From contig JALLLS010000070.1 in the NCBI GenBank assembly GCA_025094145.1, positions 62,001 to 126,000 on the forward strand: a stretch of DNA of 64,000 nt. The letters are read 5' to 3'. The notes beneath the pieces were generated by a model that had not been told where the DNA came from, searched no databases, and saw only the letters and a list, made by a program, of their open reading frames with translations. This DNA is from Spinellus fusiger (Eukaryota > Mucoromycota > Mucoromycetes > Mucorales > Phycomycetaceae). A program made the position numbers and the translations under genes. Below are positions 21,405-32,308 of the stretch, piece after piece (positions within the stretch are counted from its first letter, which is position 1; every line of letters begins with the position of its first letter).

Positions 21405-21840
21405 GTATTTTTTTATATTACATTGTTATGTGTCTTTCATTTATTTGTGGATTTCATAAGAAATGATCACCCTTGCTACTTGTTGGCAATAGTAAAAATA
21501 GAAATGAAAAATAAGAAAATAAAAAGTATTGATAGCCTTATTGCTACTACAACTGCACTAGTTTTTGCTTTTTCAGCAAAAGCCAAATAACGGATGTTAA
21601 AACCCTATAACATCGGTGTTCATACAACTCACTATCTTTCACATTATAACTTTATCAGTTCTTTAGTGATAAATTGAGAAATCATAGAAAAAACTTAAGA
21701 TAACTCTTATAACTAAATTAGGTAAGCTAAATTCTAAATTTAATTATTTCAACAAGAGATATTCATTCCAGCCAATCATAGTATTATTGTAAGTTAAAGA
21801 CATGTCAATTTCCTTGTATATCAACATTATCCCCTGATGT

Positions 21841-23750
21841 AGTTGATGGAGCGATGTTAAAATGTGAAATGCGAATATATCAGAGAATAGTCTATAGAGA
21901 TTAATTATTATTATTATTATTATTAAAAGATTAGATAATGCAAAGAATGAAGAAGCTTATGACCTCTTTCATTCATTGCTAATGTAAATATTAAACCTGT
22001 CTTGTTCTCTATTCGCTTGAACAGTTTATGCTAGTGACACCAATAACTGGTGACAGTCTGTAAATATTAAGTTTCAAATGTTCACTCATTATTCTTATTC
22101 TCTTCATACCATGATTCCCTGTACCGAAGCAGGTAATTATCTTAAAACCTAACTTTTGATCATCTTCCTAATCGAATGATACATATCAACAATAGAGCTT
22201 ACCTATTATTACTATCATTATTATTGCTGCTTTTCCTTTATTTATCTCTATGTCTAAGAAATAAATTACTAGTGAGATTCTCTCTTTGGTCGGTACAAAA
22301 GAAGCTGATGGAAAGAAAATAAATGGTAAGAGAAACCCTGAGGAATCATTAAAAAGACCAAACTCAATTAATTTTTCAGACAAGAACTTTTAAGAAAATC
22401 ATAGAAGAGTTCTAAAAAAAATGAGTGAACAGGTTATTTTATGGAATATAGCATTTATTATCGTAACTCCCAAAAAAAACACATGCTGACTAAGAAATAT
22501 ACAGAAACAGGACTAGCGGGTTTATGAGCAGTAACAAAACTTTTAGCTTTGAAAAAGGATGAGATTTATTCTCAACTAATCCATTGAACACTCTTAAAGA
22601 AATACAGGGGTATAGATGATATGCTGTGCTGCTGCTATAACATTTATGCATAATGAAGGATGGTATGGGCCCCTACAAATAAACTAGCGTTTTAGAAACA
22701 TATTGCATTGAGTCTAATTATTGATCATCTATGAATCATAGGGTCAGTTAGGATCAAAGCTAAGATAATAAAGAGAAGAAATGATGAGTGTAAGTGTAGG
22801 TGAGATCAAAACAATAATATGTCCATGCCTGGTTGAATGACCTGAAGTTCGGATTTCAATCCAACAATACATTATATCCTTAAGAAAAACTCATTTTCAA
22901 TCAGTAGACAGTAAAAAGATTATGGTAATAGAATGAAGAAAAGTGTATCAAGCACTCATTGATAAAATAAGGTAGAAACACTCGATCCTTATTGACATTG
23001 TTGATTTGTTCAATAAATGTTGATTTAATTTAAGATAAGATTAATTTATTAGATACCATTGACATTATACACTTTAATTTTTCATTTAACAGACTCATAA
23101 ACTTATAACAACATAATATTAAGATCAATATGAAATCTAAAAACTCCTATAATAGAATGAATGAATGCAGTAGTATCAGATAGATTATCATACGGTAGCT
23201 ACTATTTTCAATGTGCGAAGAAAAATATATCCAAAATTAAATATATCTCGATCTGTACAGCAGCATAATAAAGGCCGTTTATATTACCTAACACATAGAT
23301 AGTATAGCCTATTTACAAAGTGAGATGGTTTGAATGAATCAATGAAAGCTCTCAAAGTGTTCTCGAGGGTGCCTTGGAACTTTATTTAGATTTCATAAAT
23401 ATTTTCATTCTTAGACATGTCTATAAAAAGATGCCATTTGGTCATACCGATAAATATACGTACTAAACATACATGAGGGCTACTTTAACATTACTTAGTA
23501 TGAGAATACATACGTATTCTATTATAATCTTTTTATTAAAAGCAGTTACATTCCATTCTTATCTTTACTATTTGGTACTTTCTTTAATCTGATGGTGACA
23601 GTAACTATCTAAAGTCAAAGAAGGAGTCAAAAAAATAAAGAGATAGCTGTATAATGGATGCTGAGCCATTAACATATAGAGCTTTAGATTAGTGCAACAG
23701 AATAAATATTATGTTAAATGAAAAATATCTCATACAAAATTTGATATTTA
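21841..23750. other. AT-rich gene-free DNA
   Basis: A (TTA)n tract at about 21903-21923. A short plus-strand frame (about 22263-22394, ILSLVGTKEADGKKINGKRN) looks like a coding fragment but has no known domain and is bounded by stops. A tRNA-like B-box motif (GTTCGGATTTCAATCC) occurs near 22847. No intact gene. Confidence 0.45.
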
Positions 23751-23752
23751 TA

Positions 23753-23778
23753 CACTCTTTCCGGAAATTATTGGTGCA
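23753..23778 (+). repeat. Left terminal inverted repeat
   Basis: 26 bases, inverted partner at 24937-24962 with one mismatch (CCGG left, CGGG right as seen inward). Confidence 0.88.
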
Positions 23779-23865
23779 CAGCGTAAAATGAATTTGGTGC
23801 ACTTTTATACTGAGTTTTTTTTTTTTTTAAAAAAGAAGAGGAAGGGTTCAGTTGTTGTTCTAGAT

Positions 23866-24803
23866 ATGGAAGCGGACAATAAGCAATACCTGCTGCACAA
23901 CGTCACAAAATTTAGACACTACATGGAACTGAAGCCTCTAGAAAAACAGGTCAAGGACAATAAACTTGACAACTTAGATGATGGCATCATCAAAAATGAA
24001 CAGGTTGCAAGAGCGAGCTATTGTTCATATAAAAAAGAGGATAAGGATAGATTTTTTTATTGGGTATATGGGAAGCAACTTAGTGTCCGTACTGCTTGCA
24101 AAAAGGTCAATATACCTCCTAGCACTGGTCAAAACTGGTTCAAAAAAGGAACAGAGGGTTTAAATAAGGATGAGGAATTTCCTCAAAGGAAAGATAGTGG
24201 TGGTTCCAATAGTAATTTGGCTGGAAGACCACCTAAGCTTTGCAAAGAACACAAGGATTTTGTGGTTGACATGGTAGACGAAAAGCCAGATAGTGTCCTG
24301 GAGGAAGTGATAGAGCAATTGAATGTCCAGTTTATGAGTCTTGAAATGAAGAAATATACTTTGCATGACTTCCCTACCAAGAAATATTATTTCACACTCA
24401 AGAGAGCTCATTTCCATTTAGTAGAGTGAAACAGTCCCAAAAAGATTGAAGAAAGGTACAACTGGGTTACTCGTTGGCAGAAAACCAACATTGATTTTTT
24501 TGAGCAACTGTGCTTTCATTGACAAAGCAGCTTTGAAGAAAAGAATGGCAGTAAGTGGTCCCATCCAGAGTCAAAAAGTTAAGGGTGGGACTATATTTGA
24601 TCATGGACAATGCCCCTACCCATAAAAACAGGGATATCCAGCCTTACATTGAGGGTAGAGGATATGGCTGTGTCTATCGTCCACCTTATTCACCTGAGCT
24701 TAATCACATTGAGCAGTTCTGGTCAGTTGTAAAGAGTAGACTCAAAAGAGAAGCTCTTTTAGATGAGGAAACATTATCCTCAACGATCTCAGATTCTTTG
24801 TAA
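23866..24803 (+). pseudogene. Tc1/mariner-type DDE transposase, broken
   Basis: From ATG 23866 (MEADNKQYLL) the frame is open to a TGA at 24427-24429. It includes a helix-turn-helix DNA-binding region (SVRTACKKVNIPPSTGQNWF). After the stop, in other frames, come KIEERYNWVTRWQKTNIDFF, CAFIDKAALKKRM (first catalytic aspartate; the usual glutamate after it is lysine), LIMDNAPTHKNRDIQPYIE (second aspartate) and PPYSPELNHIEQFWSVVKSR (third acidic residue). The last piece (24612-24803) ends properly in TAA. At least one nonsense mutation and one or two frameshifts, so inactive. Confidence 0.85.
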
Positions 24804-24936
24804 TAAAGTACTGTTCAGTGTCTTGCAAGGATTCAGTAGATATTCCCAGTCCAGATTTGACAATTGTTTAAAAAGAATATGTTTATAATACATTCACATA
24901 TTTGGTGCACTTGGTGCACTTGGTGCAAGAATAGAA

Positions 24937-24962
24937 TGCACCAATAATTTCCCGAAAGAGTG
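24937..24962 (-). repeat. Right terminal inverted repeat
   Basis: Partner of 23753-23778; followed by the TA target duplication. Confidence 0.88.
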
Positions 24963-25124
24963 TAGAAAGTATCTGTTTAAGCAATGTATGAAAATTCAAA
25001 TAAATCAATGCCAAACACCTTTGAATCATTCATCTTACTTTAAGGTCATTTTTCGAATAAGTGTACATGTTTTTCTTTCAATACACTAAACAATCAGTAA
25101 AAACATCATTAAATTCCTCTCTTT

Positions 25125-25168
<44 letters not shown>

Positions 25169-26563
25169 GAAATACAGATATATATTACAATATAAAAATA
25201 TATCAACATTTCTCAAATTCATTGAGCATATTGAAGGTTTTAATAAAGTACGGTTCAAATCAAATATCATTTATGGATGCTATTTCTGTCAATCAAGTCT
25301 TGCAATCCTTTTAGTGCAGAACAAAAAATGACCCTCTCTTATGAAATAGAGTAAGAATAGAGGACTGTGCATAGAGTATTCTTAGACGAATAAGACAAAT
25401 ACAATGGAAAGTGCTCTCTTTAAGAAAAGTATGTGAGTTGTGATCCTATAGAGCCTTTCTTTACGTTGAGTTTCAAAGGTACGGAAATCCATGTAAAAGC
25501 CATCCACTATTAACGCAATGAAAAACCTCAAACCATTCTATTTTCATACAGCATACCATTATATTATGAAAATACAATCACAAATGTTGCTCTTCCACTT
25601 TCCCTTCTTGGCTATATACATTCTGTTTGCTTCATTCTATTCTAAAAATATTCTTATTGATGTCTTGTATTCCAATCTACTCCGACATTGAATGTTTAAT
25701 GCTCACCAAAAGAAAACGTGATTCAGATACACTTATCTTCAAGAAGATGCAAGTAGTGATAATGCACAGTGTTTTTATTATTATCTATAAATATATATTG
25801 ATATAAAGGCATCTACTCATAAAAAGTAATTATTCGCTGTAATTCAAGTACAAAATAATTCAAACAACCAACAGGTGTGATTGGAAAGAAAAAGATTGAA
25901 AAAAAAAGAAAAGATAATATTGAAGAAGAAAGAACCTATATTGGATAAAGTAACTTTGCTTCTAAACCACGAGCAACCGGATTTCCTAGTAGCATCCTTT
26001 TTATTTTATTTTAAATAATGGGGCAAAGTTAATTCAATTTCTTAAACCCTTTTTTTCTTTCTCTATTTAGTTTTATACATTATCTTAATAGTGTTGTAGC
26101 TTAATGGATTCCTAAAATAAAGGCATAAAAATTTCAATAAATAAAGAGAATAGTGTTTAAAATACAAAAAAGAAAGGTAGTGTTATGAGAAAAGAAAGAA
26201 AAAACAGTCTAGAGTTTTAAAACTCTTGATTCTTTCTTCTGGTCATTTTAGTAAAGAAACAGTATTTCAAAAGTTATAATTTTGGACTGAATTTTATGCA
26301 GAGAATTAAAAAAAAGTACATAGCGATTATCTTTTGATATTACACCCGTTTTTTTCTTGGAATACTCTTATGTATGATTTTCTATAAATTAATAAAGTTA
26401 AACAGTGTAAAATTAATTATAAACTTTTTTTAAGCATCCTTACACAGCCACATGTCGCACTGAGAGGTCTGACTGGGAAAGCATAATGGACACAAGTCAC
26501 TTGCAGAAAATTAGAAAAACAGAAAAAGAAGACAGAACAAGCTAAAAGAAAAGAAAGGAAATA
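24963..26563. other. AT-rich gene-free DNA
   Basis: Holds a (TAA)n microsatellite at 25126-25167. The remaining 1.5 kb shows no gene, RNA gene or recognisable repeat; open frames are short and AT-driven. Confidence 0.5.
25126..25167 (+). repeat. (TAA)n microsatellite
   Basis: About fourteen perfect AAT units. Confidence 0.9.
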
Positions 26564-26591
26564 CAGCCACACCCAATTGAATTTAATACTT
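26564..26591 (+). repeat. Left terminal inverted repeat
   Basis: 28 bases, identical to the reverse complement of 27888-27915. Confidence 0.9.
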
Positions 26592-26671
26592 GCCAACATT
26601 TTAATAAAAAAAAGTTTTTTTTTGTTGCATAAAACTCTTATTCTTTCTAAATATTATTAAATCAACACAAC

Positions 26672-27745
26672 ATGTCAAATACATTTTCAAAAACTCACAC
26701 TCGTGGAGAATATGATAAAGCAGAAAATAAAAAGCTACGGGGCATTTATTACTTGTTGAAGGCTGGATTAAAATTGACTGTCATCACAAACATAGTTGAG
26801 ATGAAAAAGCCCATAGTTTGAAATATTATCAGAAACATCAAAGAATGTGGGTCACCATTACGTTTGAAGAGTCATGGAAAACCTAAATAAAAGTCAGTGA
26901 GAGGGACTTCAGACACCTGGAAAAGGTCATTAGAAAGCACCCATTTGCCCCATAGAATCAGCTGAAATTGGAAATGTTAAAAATTCAGGTGGATGTATGT
27001 AGAAACACCATTATCAGCTACTGCAACTATTTAGGGTTTGGATATTTATCTGTAGACCACAAGCCAGCCTTAACTGCAAAAAACAAAGAGAAACGGCTTT
27101 TTTTTTTAGCTAAAGAACATGTCAATTGGACAAACGACCAGTGGAGAGGTGTTATTTAGTCTGATGAGTCAAGGTGCGCTGTGAAAGGAAACAATGGAGG
27201 TGCTTGTATCATCAGAAAAGTTGGAGAATACTATGGTCCTAATCATATTGCTCCAACAACTAAGTTTGGTGGTGGTGGGGTCATGCTTTGGAGCTTTTTT
27301 TGGACGGGCAGATTTGGCCCATGAGTCTTTGTTGATGGCACTGTAAACTAAGACGAATATACCAATATTCTAGCTGGTGAGTTCCATCCTTAGTTCATGG
27401 AGTTGTACCATAAATAAGGACAGTGAGTTTTTGTTCTAAAAAGAGGGTGCTGACTACCATACTGAGTCTTATGCTAGATGGTGGAAAGAGACGCATCAAA
27501 TTTAGGGCTTTGAGCACCATTCGGCACAAATACTATACTTAAACCCAATTGAATACGTCTGGTGGGCCTTGAAAAGATGAATTGAGGAAAGAAGGGTATC
27601 CATTATCAATATTGAAAGTTTGAAGGCTCTACTTGCATAGAAGTGGGGGAGGGTTAGTGTTGAGTTTACACAACGATTAGTTCTGAGTATGACAGATAGA
27701 TGCCAGGCTGTCATTGATGCCAAAGGAGACCATACAAAATATTAA
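26672..27745 (+). pseudogene. Tc1-like transposase, broken by many stops
   Basis: About 357 codons from MSNTFSKTHTRGEYDKAE to the family-typical end AKGDHTKY at 27743-27745. A helix-turn-helix region precedes WTNDQWRGVI-stop-SDESRCAV (first aspartate), KFGGGGVMLWSFF, a region with VFVDGTVN and YTNILAGEF, then LNPIEYVWWALKR before the third acidic residue. I count at least nine in-frame stops or frameshifts. The second catalytic region (usually DNAxxH) is not intact. Stops such as GTT-TGA-AAT, ATT-TAG-TCT and AAC-TAA-GAC lie where related proteins have Arg, Trp/Phe and Gln. Confidence 0.85.
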
Positions 27746-27887
27746 CTATGTTATTATTATTTCATTTTATACAATTAAAGATGTTGAGTTTTAGTGTGTG
27801 GAAGTTTGAAGCTTCTATATCAAATGTGGAGTGTTTTATTTAATGTTGAACATATCCTAAATATTTCGTCCTGAAATCTATTTTCAA

Positions 27888-27915
27888 AAGTATTAAATTC
27901 AATTGGGTGTGGCTG
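27888..27915 (-). repeat. Right terminal inverted repeat
   Basis: Partner of 26564-26591, followed by TA. Confidence 0.9.
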
Positions 27916-29154
27916 TATAAGAGACAAGGAAAGAAAGGTAATTATACACTGGACTATGTTTTGTCTTCGTTTTCGCAGATGAGGGTGGTAAGGAGGAATC
28001 AAGCACGTTCAGAGACAGTGGAGGAAGGGAAAGGAGAGTTGTGAAAGTGGCTGGCCCAGTAGCCGTGCCAAATTGCCTAGAGAACTGCACCAAAGACTTA
28101 ACTGCTAGTCAGTAAACAAATTATTTCTTATTACCATCAAATAAAACTCAAATTCTTTCAATAACCTCAGCTTACACCACCTCAACAGCTAAGAGACAGG
28201 CTAATGCTTCTTAATAAAAGTGTTCACTATTTCCACAGATTTCCAGAAGTATTAGACACATTTCTGAATATGACTTGGATTAAGATGATAGTGATCAGAG
28301 TTTATTAGAGAGGTCTATATTCTAAACAGCCATCAAGTTTGGACATAAAATACCTAGAATCGCTATGCCATTGAGGTTTGTCTTTTGGTTCATTTGGGTT
28401 TTTCTTATATGGATTCAATGCTTTAAGAATTTAGTGTATCAGTTTGTATCTTCTCATTAAGTTTTATACCGTATCTTTTGGTAAGCATAAGCTCAATCTC
28501 TCATGGAATTGTTTCTTGACAATCATATTAAAGCATCATTCTGTTTAAGAGTATATACAGAATCGAAAGAAAATACGAAAGAAACACGTTGTTAGAGTAA
28601 TGAACTCCATGCTTGATACCTGAACTTGACTAGTGAATATATCTTATGATTTCTTGTAAGAGAAAATATATAAATACGATGGTTTCATTAAAATTTACAC
28701 TAATAAAAGGATTGTCTTAAAGTCCAAGTTTGATCTCTGGTCTACATGCTATGTTTTTTTTAAAATAGGTTATTATTGTAACTCTCATCACCAGAAGGCG
28801 TTTATCATTGTGGTGTCCTAAAAGGCAAAAGATTGATCTGACCTGATTACAAGACAAAGGTAATGTATTTTGATGTCTTGTATCTCCTAACAGACACTAA
28901 TGCCTTTAGAAGTAACACTCCACACACTTGCACCAATAATCATTGAATTTCCCCATTCTCTAAGAGGTATCGTTCATGTTCTTATAGTATGGCCATTAGG
29001 ATCAACCCACAAATAAATAAATAAATAAAACACCAGAAAGAAAATAAAAACACTTTGAACTTTATATCTAGGTTACATGCTTAGTGTTCACTTTTATTTA
29101 TCTACTGTAAATGGTAATGATTATAGCAGTCTATGCTTTCCCTCCTAGTCTCCC
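27916..29154. other. Intergenic DNA, possible coding fragment
   Basis: Near 27975-28100 the base composition is less AT-rich (a TTTTCGCAG acceptor-like site followed by ATGAGGGTGGTAAGG), suggesting a decayed exon that I cannot assign. An (AATA)n tract lies at about 29010-29029. No intact gene. Confidence 0.45.
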
Positions 29155-31849
29155 CTAACTATCTGCCAGCCTCAATCCATACTCATTGAGTTGTGATGGA
29201 GTTACTGCAGAAGGGCTGTTTACAACAAAGTCCTTTCCACCTGCTGCCTTTGGAAATGCAATAACATCTCGAATAGAAGAAGCATTGCATAGAATAGCCA
29301 TGAGGCGGTCAAAGCCTAAAAATAGTACAGTTTGTATTCTGGTGTTTTTCTTCAAAGCCTTACCTAGTGCTATTCCTCCATGAGGAGGACATCCAATGCT
29401 TAAAGCATCTATTAAATGATCAAATCTGCTATATTCATGTTTCTCAAGCTAAGGATAGGGTAATCAATATTTGATGTTACAATCTACGGATTACCTGAAG
29501 AACCTTATCGAAGATATAACTTTGCATCACAGGTGAATGAATTCTAATAGATCCCCCGCCAATCTCCATGCCATTCAATACTAAGTCATAATGTTGACCA
29601 CGCACTTTGGCTGGTGCTGTAGAGAGTAGCTCAATATCTTCATTAAAGGGTGCTGTAAAAGGGTGATGGGTAGCCTGCCAAGTACGCACACCCTGCTCAT
29701 CCGGTGTAAAGAGAGGAAATGATTCCACCCATAAAAATTTGTATTTTTCTTCGTCCATCTTTAATAATCCTATAGTCTATTAGATATTAATCTTTGTGAT
29801 CTGTCTTACCTTTTTCTTGCAGCAAATTAGCCAGATGCAGTCTAACACGGCCCATGGTAGTGTTTCCTCCCTATGTTTTTAGAGAGTTAAAAATAGCAAT
29901 AAAGACTTTTGTACATACATAAAGGTATTGAGGTCGTTTATGAACAAGAACCAGATCATTCTCTTTAATACCCATTGTTTTATTCATCAACGGTATAGCA
30001 TGTGTAATATGCTCAGACTTGCGCAAAATACCACATTTGGTTGGCCATGTATCGATACTGTTTCCGTTGATTTTAGTAAAGGCAAATCCCTAAAGTAGAA
30101 CATAGCGTAAATAAAGAAATATTTTTCATCATGAAGGGGGGGCTTACATGATCGTTCTCCAAGTCCAATGTTTTTTGCATAGCTTTGAGCTCTTTTCCAG
30201 ATAAAGCAGAACCCCCTTTAACAACTATACAATCTAGCGTATCATCTCCTGCAATATCTTCAAGATAGCTACTAATGTCTTTGATCTATTGTAGTAATCC
30301 ATGTTCATAACTTTTCTTCATCTATCTATCTATCTATCTATCTATCACTAGACTAACTTACCTTCATATCAAAGCGGACATCTGGTTTATCTGAACCATA
30401 CTGTAAAAGTATTAGAGTTTTGATTTATAAAGATTCAAGGAAATACCATGGACATAGCTTCCGAGTAAGTCATATGAGGAAATGACTCCTTTGTCAATTT
30501 AATATCAAGTGCCTTGTCCCAAATGCTGGTCACCATGCCTTCCACAATATGCTGAATATCGTTAGGAGTTATAAAAGACATTTCCAAGTCAATCTATCAT
30601 TCGCAGAGAAAAAAAAGTTAGAAGACACTATGGATAGGTTACGTGTCATTTCTCACTGACTTGTGTAAACTCTGGCTGTCGATCAGCGCGTAAATCCTCA
30701 TCTCTAAAACATCGTGCAATTTGAAAGTAACGATCAAAGCCTGCTGCCATCAGCATCTGCTTATGCTAAGTTGATGCGTTAGTATCAAACTCTCTTTCAT
30801 ACACATTAATAAATAGAATCTTACTTGCTGTGGACTCTGAGGTAAAGCATAAAACGCACCTTGCTTTCGAGTAGGTACAATAAATTCCCGTGCACCCTCA
30901 GGTGTTGATTTGAACAGTATGGGTGTTTCAATTTCAACAAATCCTGGATGGATTAAGTTTGTATACTAATTCTGTGTAAATTACCATTGTCTACCAAGTG
31001 CTGTCGTACTGTAGCTGCAGTCATAGAGCGCAGTCGAATGTTGTTCTGTAATTCTTGACGACGAAGATCCAAATACCTATAGCGAAGACGAACTTCTTCA
31101 TTGGGCTAATGATTGTCATTAGGATGTCAATGAAAAATATATAGAATATAGAAAAATAATCAGACCAAGAGAGAGAGACTCACCAATTGTGGTTGGTTGG
31201 GCCAGAAGGGTAAATTAGGAGAGGCAGGATTGAGGCAGTAGATACTCTCTAGTTCCACTTCAATGTCTCCTGTGGTTTGTTTTGCATTGGACATGCCTTC
31301 TGGACGTCTACGCACAATGCCTTGAGCGCAAATTACACTCTCAACACCAAGGCCCTGAATCTGAGTTTTGAGTTCATTTGCTTGGCCAGTACGATAAACA
31401 AGCTGTGTTGTTCCAGACGCATCCCGTAAAGGCAGAAAAATAAGATCTTGGGAGAGTGCTCTGATAGATACAGTATATAAATACTCTTTGTATCAGGTTG
31501 GACACTGTTTACCTTGATGTCTGTGCCCACCCACATAGGACAACTCTCTTTCCTTCATCAGACACACGCAGGTCACCACAGAGGTGTGTTCGGCTTGGGT
31601 AGTGTCCTATTTTAAATTGAAACTGATTGTCAATAGAGTGTATCTCACTATAAAATCAGACTTGCCGTGATAACGTTCGCTATCCTTGTAGCCTTCAAGG
31701 TGTTGGTTTTTCTGAAAACTGTTTGTTTGAATATTTCTTTTTGATAGAGTGCAGTTTATAGGAGTTTTTTTAGGCAGATTTCCCGAGGCATATCGTAAAA
31801 GGGTGCTTCCTCTTGCTATCAGAGTTGGAATACGAAGTCGACTTATCAT
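29155..31849 (-). CDS. MSD1: Mitochondrial aspartyl-tRNA synthetase
   Basis: Class IIb synthetase of bacterial type that charges mitochondrial tRNA-Asp. The first methionine, at 31849, opens a basic, hydroxylated leader ([20 protein letters not shown]) fitting a matrix-targeting signal. Then come the OB-fold anticodon domain ([23 protein letters not shown]), the flipping-loop LPQSPQQ (about 30825-30850), class II motif 2 [15 protein letters not shown] (about 30665-30710), the bacterial-type insertion domain, [11 protein letters not shown] with [23 protein letters not shown] and motif 3 GFDRLMAIL (about 29290-29320), ending EYGLRLADS at 29155. About a dozen short introns interrupt it; one contains an (ATCT)n tract at 30320-30346. 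The first splice (about 31600-31680) could not be settled. The presence of the GAD-type insertion and leader rules out the cytosolic enzyme. Confidence 0.88.
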
Positions 31850-32308
31850 AACAAAATTGACAATGGACTTAATAAATAAGGTAGTGACTTTTTTATTATT
31901 TAGCATACTCGCGGACTTTGGAGTTATGCTGCTGACAAAAGGAGATACAATCATTTGCATTACACACTAAAGTAAAACTCTTACAGTCAATGCACTACAC
32001 ATATCCACAAATATAATCATAATAAAGCAACATTAATTAGGTATTTATGTGTTGAATGATATAAGAATAGACTATATTGTTTATATGTTAAGAAAGTAGA
32101 GTATTTCTTAAAGCATATGTATACACTATTATACACTAAGAAAGCAAGAATTAACATTTCATATGTAGTGCAATACACTGTATTCCTATTTATCTTTAAT
32201 TGAGATGCATCTTTTTTCTTTCTTTTTTCTTCTTCTTTGGGTTTTATTAGCATAGCTTTGTCTCATTAAGTTTACATGAATACACTACAACTCAATTTAA
32301 TATACATA
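31850..32308. other. Spacer between VPS13 3' end and MSD1 start
   Basis: 459 bases holding the 3' UTR of VPS13 and the MSD1 promoter. The minus-strand open frame 32017-32253 is AT-rich and unsupported. Confidence 0.5.

Larger units (their letters stand above)
20094..21835. mobile_element. Candidate Fanzor-carrying transposon remnant
   Basis: Bounded on the left by about 120 bases like the outer end of repeat X (ACACACCTAAAG, TTTGGGATAT, ATGATTGGCTGATGTG). On the right, near 21770-21835, there is sequence like the same end in inverted orientation (CCAGCCAATCATAG, CCTTGTATATC). Between them on the minus strand lies the decayed Fanzor gene. I infer an element of about 1.7 kb with diverged terminal inverted repeats. 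The ends are judged by eye and no target-site duplication was identified. Confidence 0.4.
23753..24962 (+). mobile_element. Tc1/mariner-type DNA transposon, degenerate
   Basis: A 1,210-bp element flanked by TA at 23751-23752 and 24963-24964. The 26-bp terminal inverted repeats begin CACTCTTTCCGGAAATTATT and differ at one base between ends. Subterminal GGTGCAC motifs occur on both sides (23773-23779 and 23808-23814; then three copies at about 24904-24926). Contains one broken transposase gene on the plus strand. Confidence 0.88.
26564..27915 (+). mobile_element. Second Tc1-type transposon, degenerate
   Basis: A 1,352-bp element flanked by TA (26562-26563 and 27916-27917). The 28-bp terminal inverted repeats, beginning CAGCCACACCCAATTGAATT, are identical at both ends. 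They differ completely from the first element's, so this is another family. One transposase gene on the plus strand, heavily damaged. Confidence 0.88.

Noticed and set aside
29477..29758. Separate small gene on the minus strand
   Set aside because: It is an internal exon of the mitochondrial aspartyl-tRNA synthetase.
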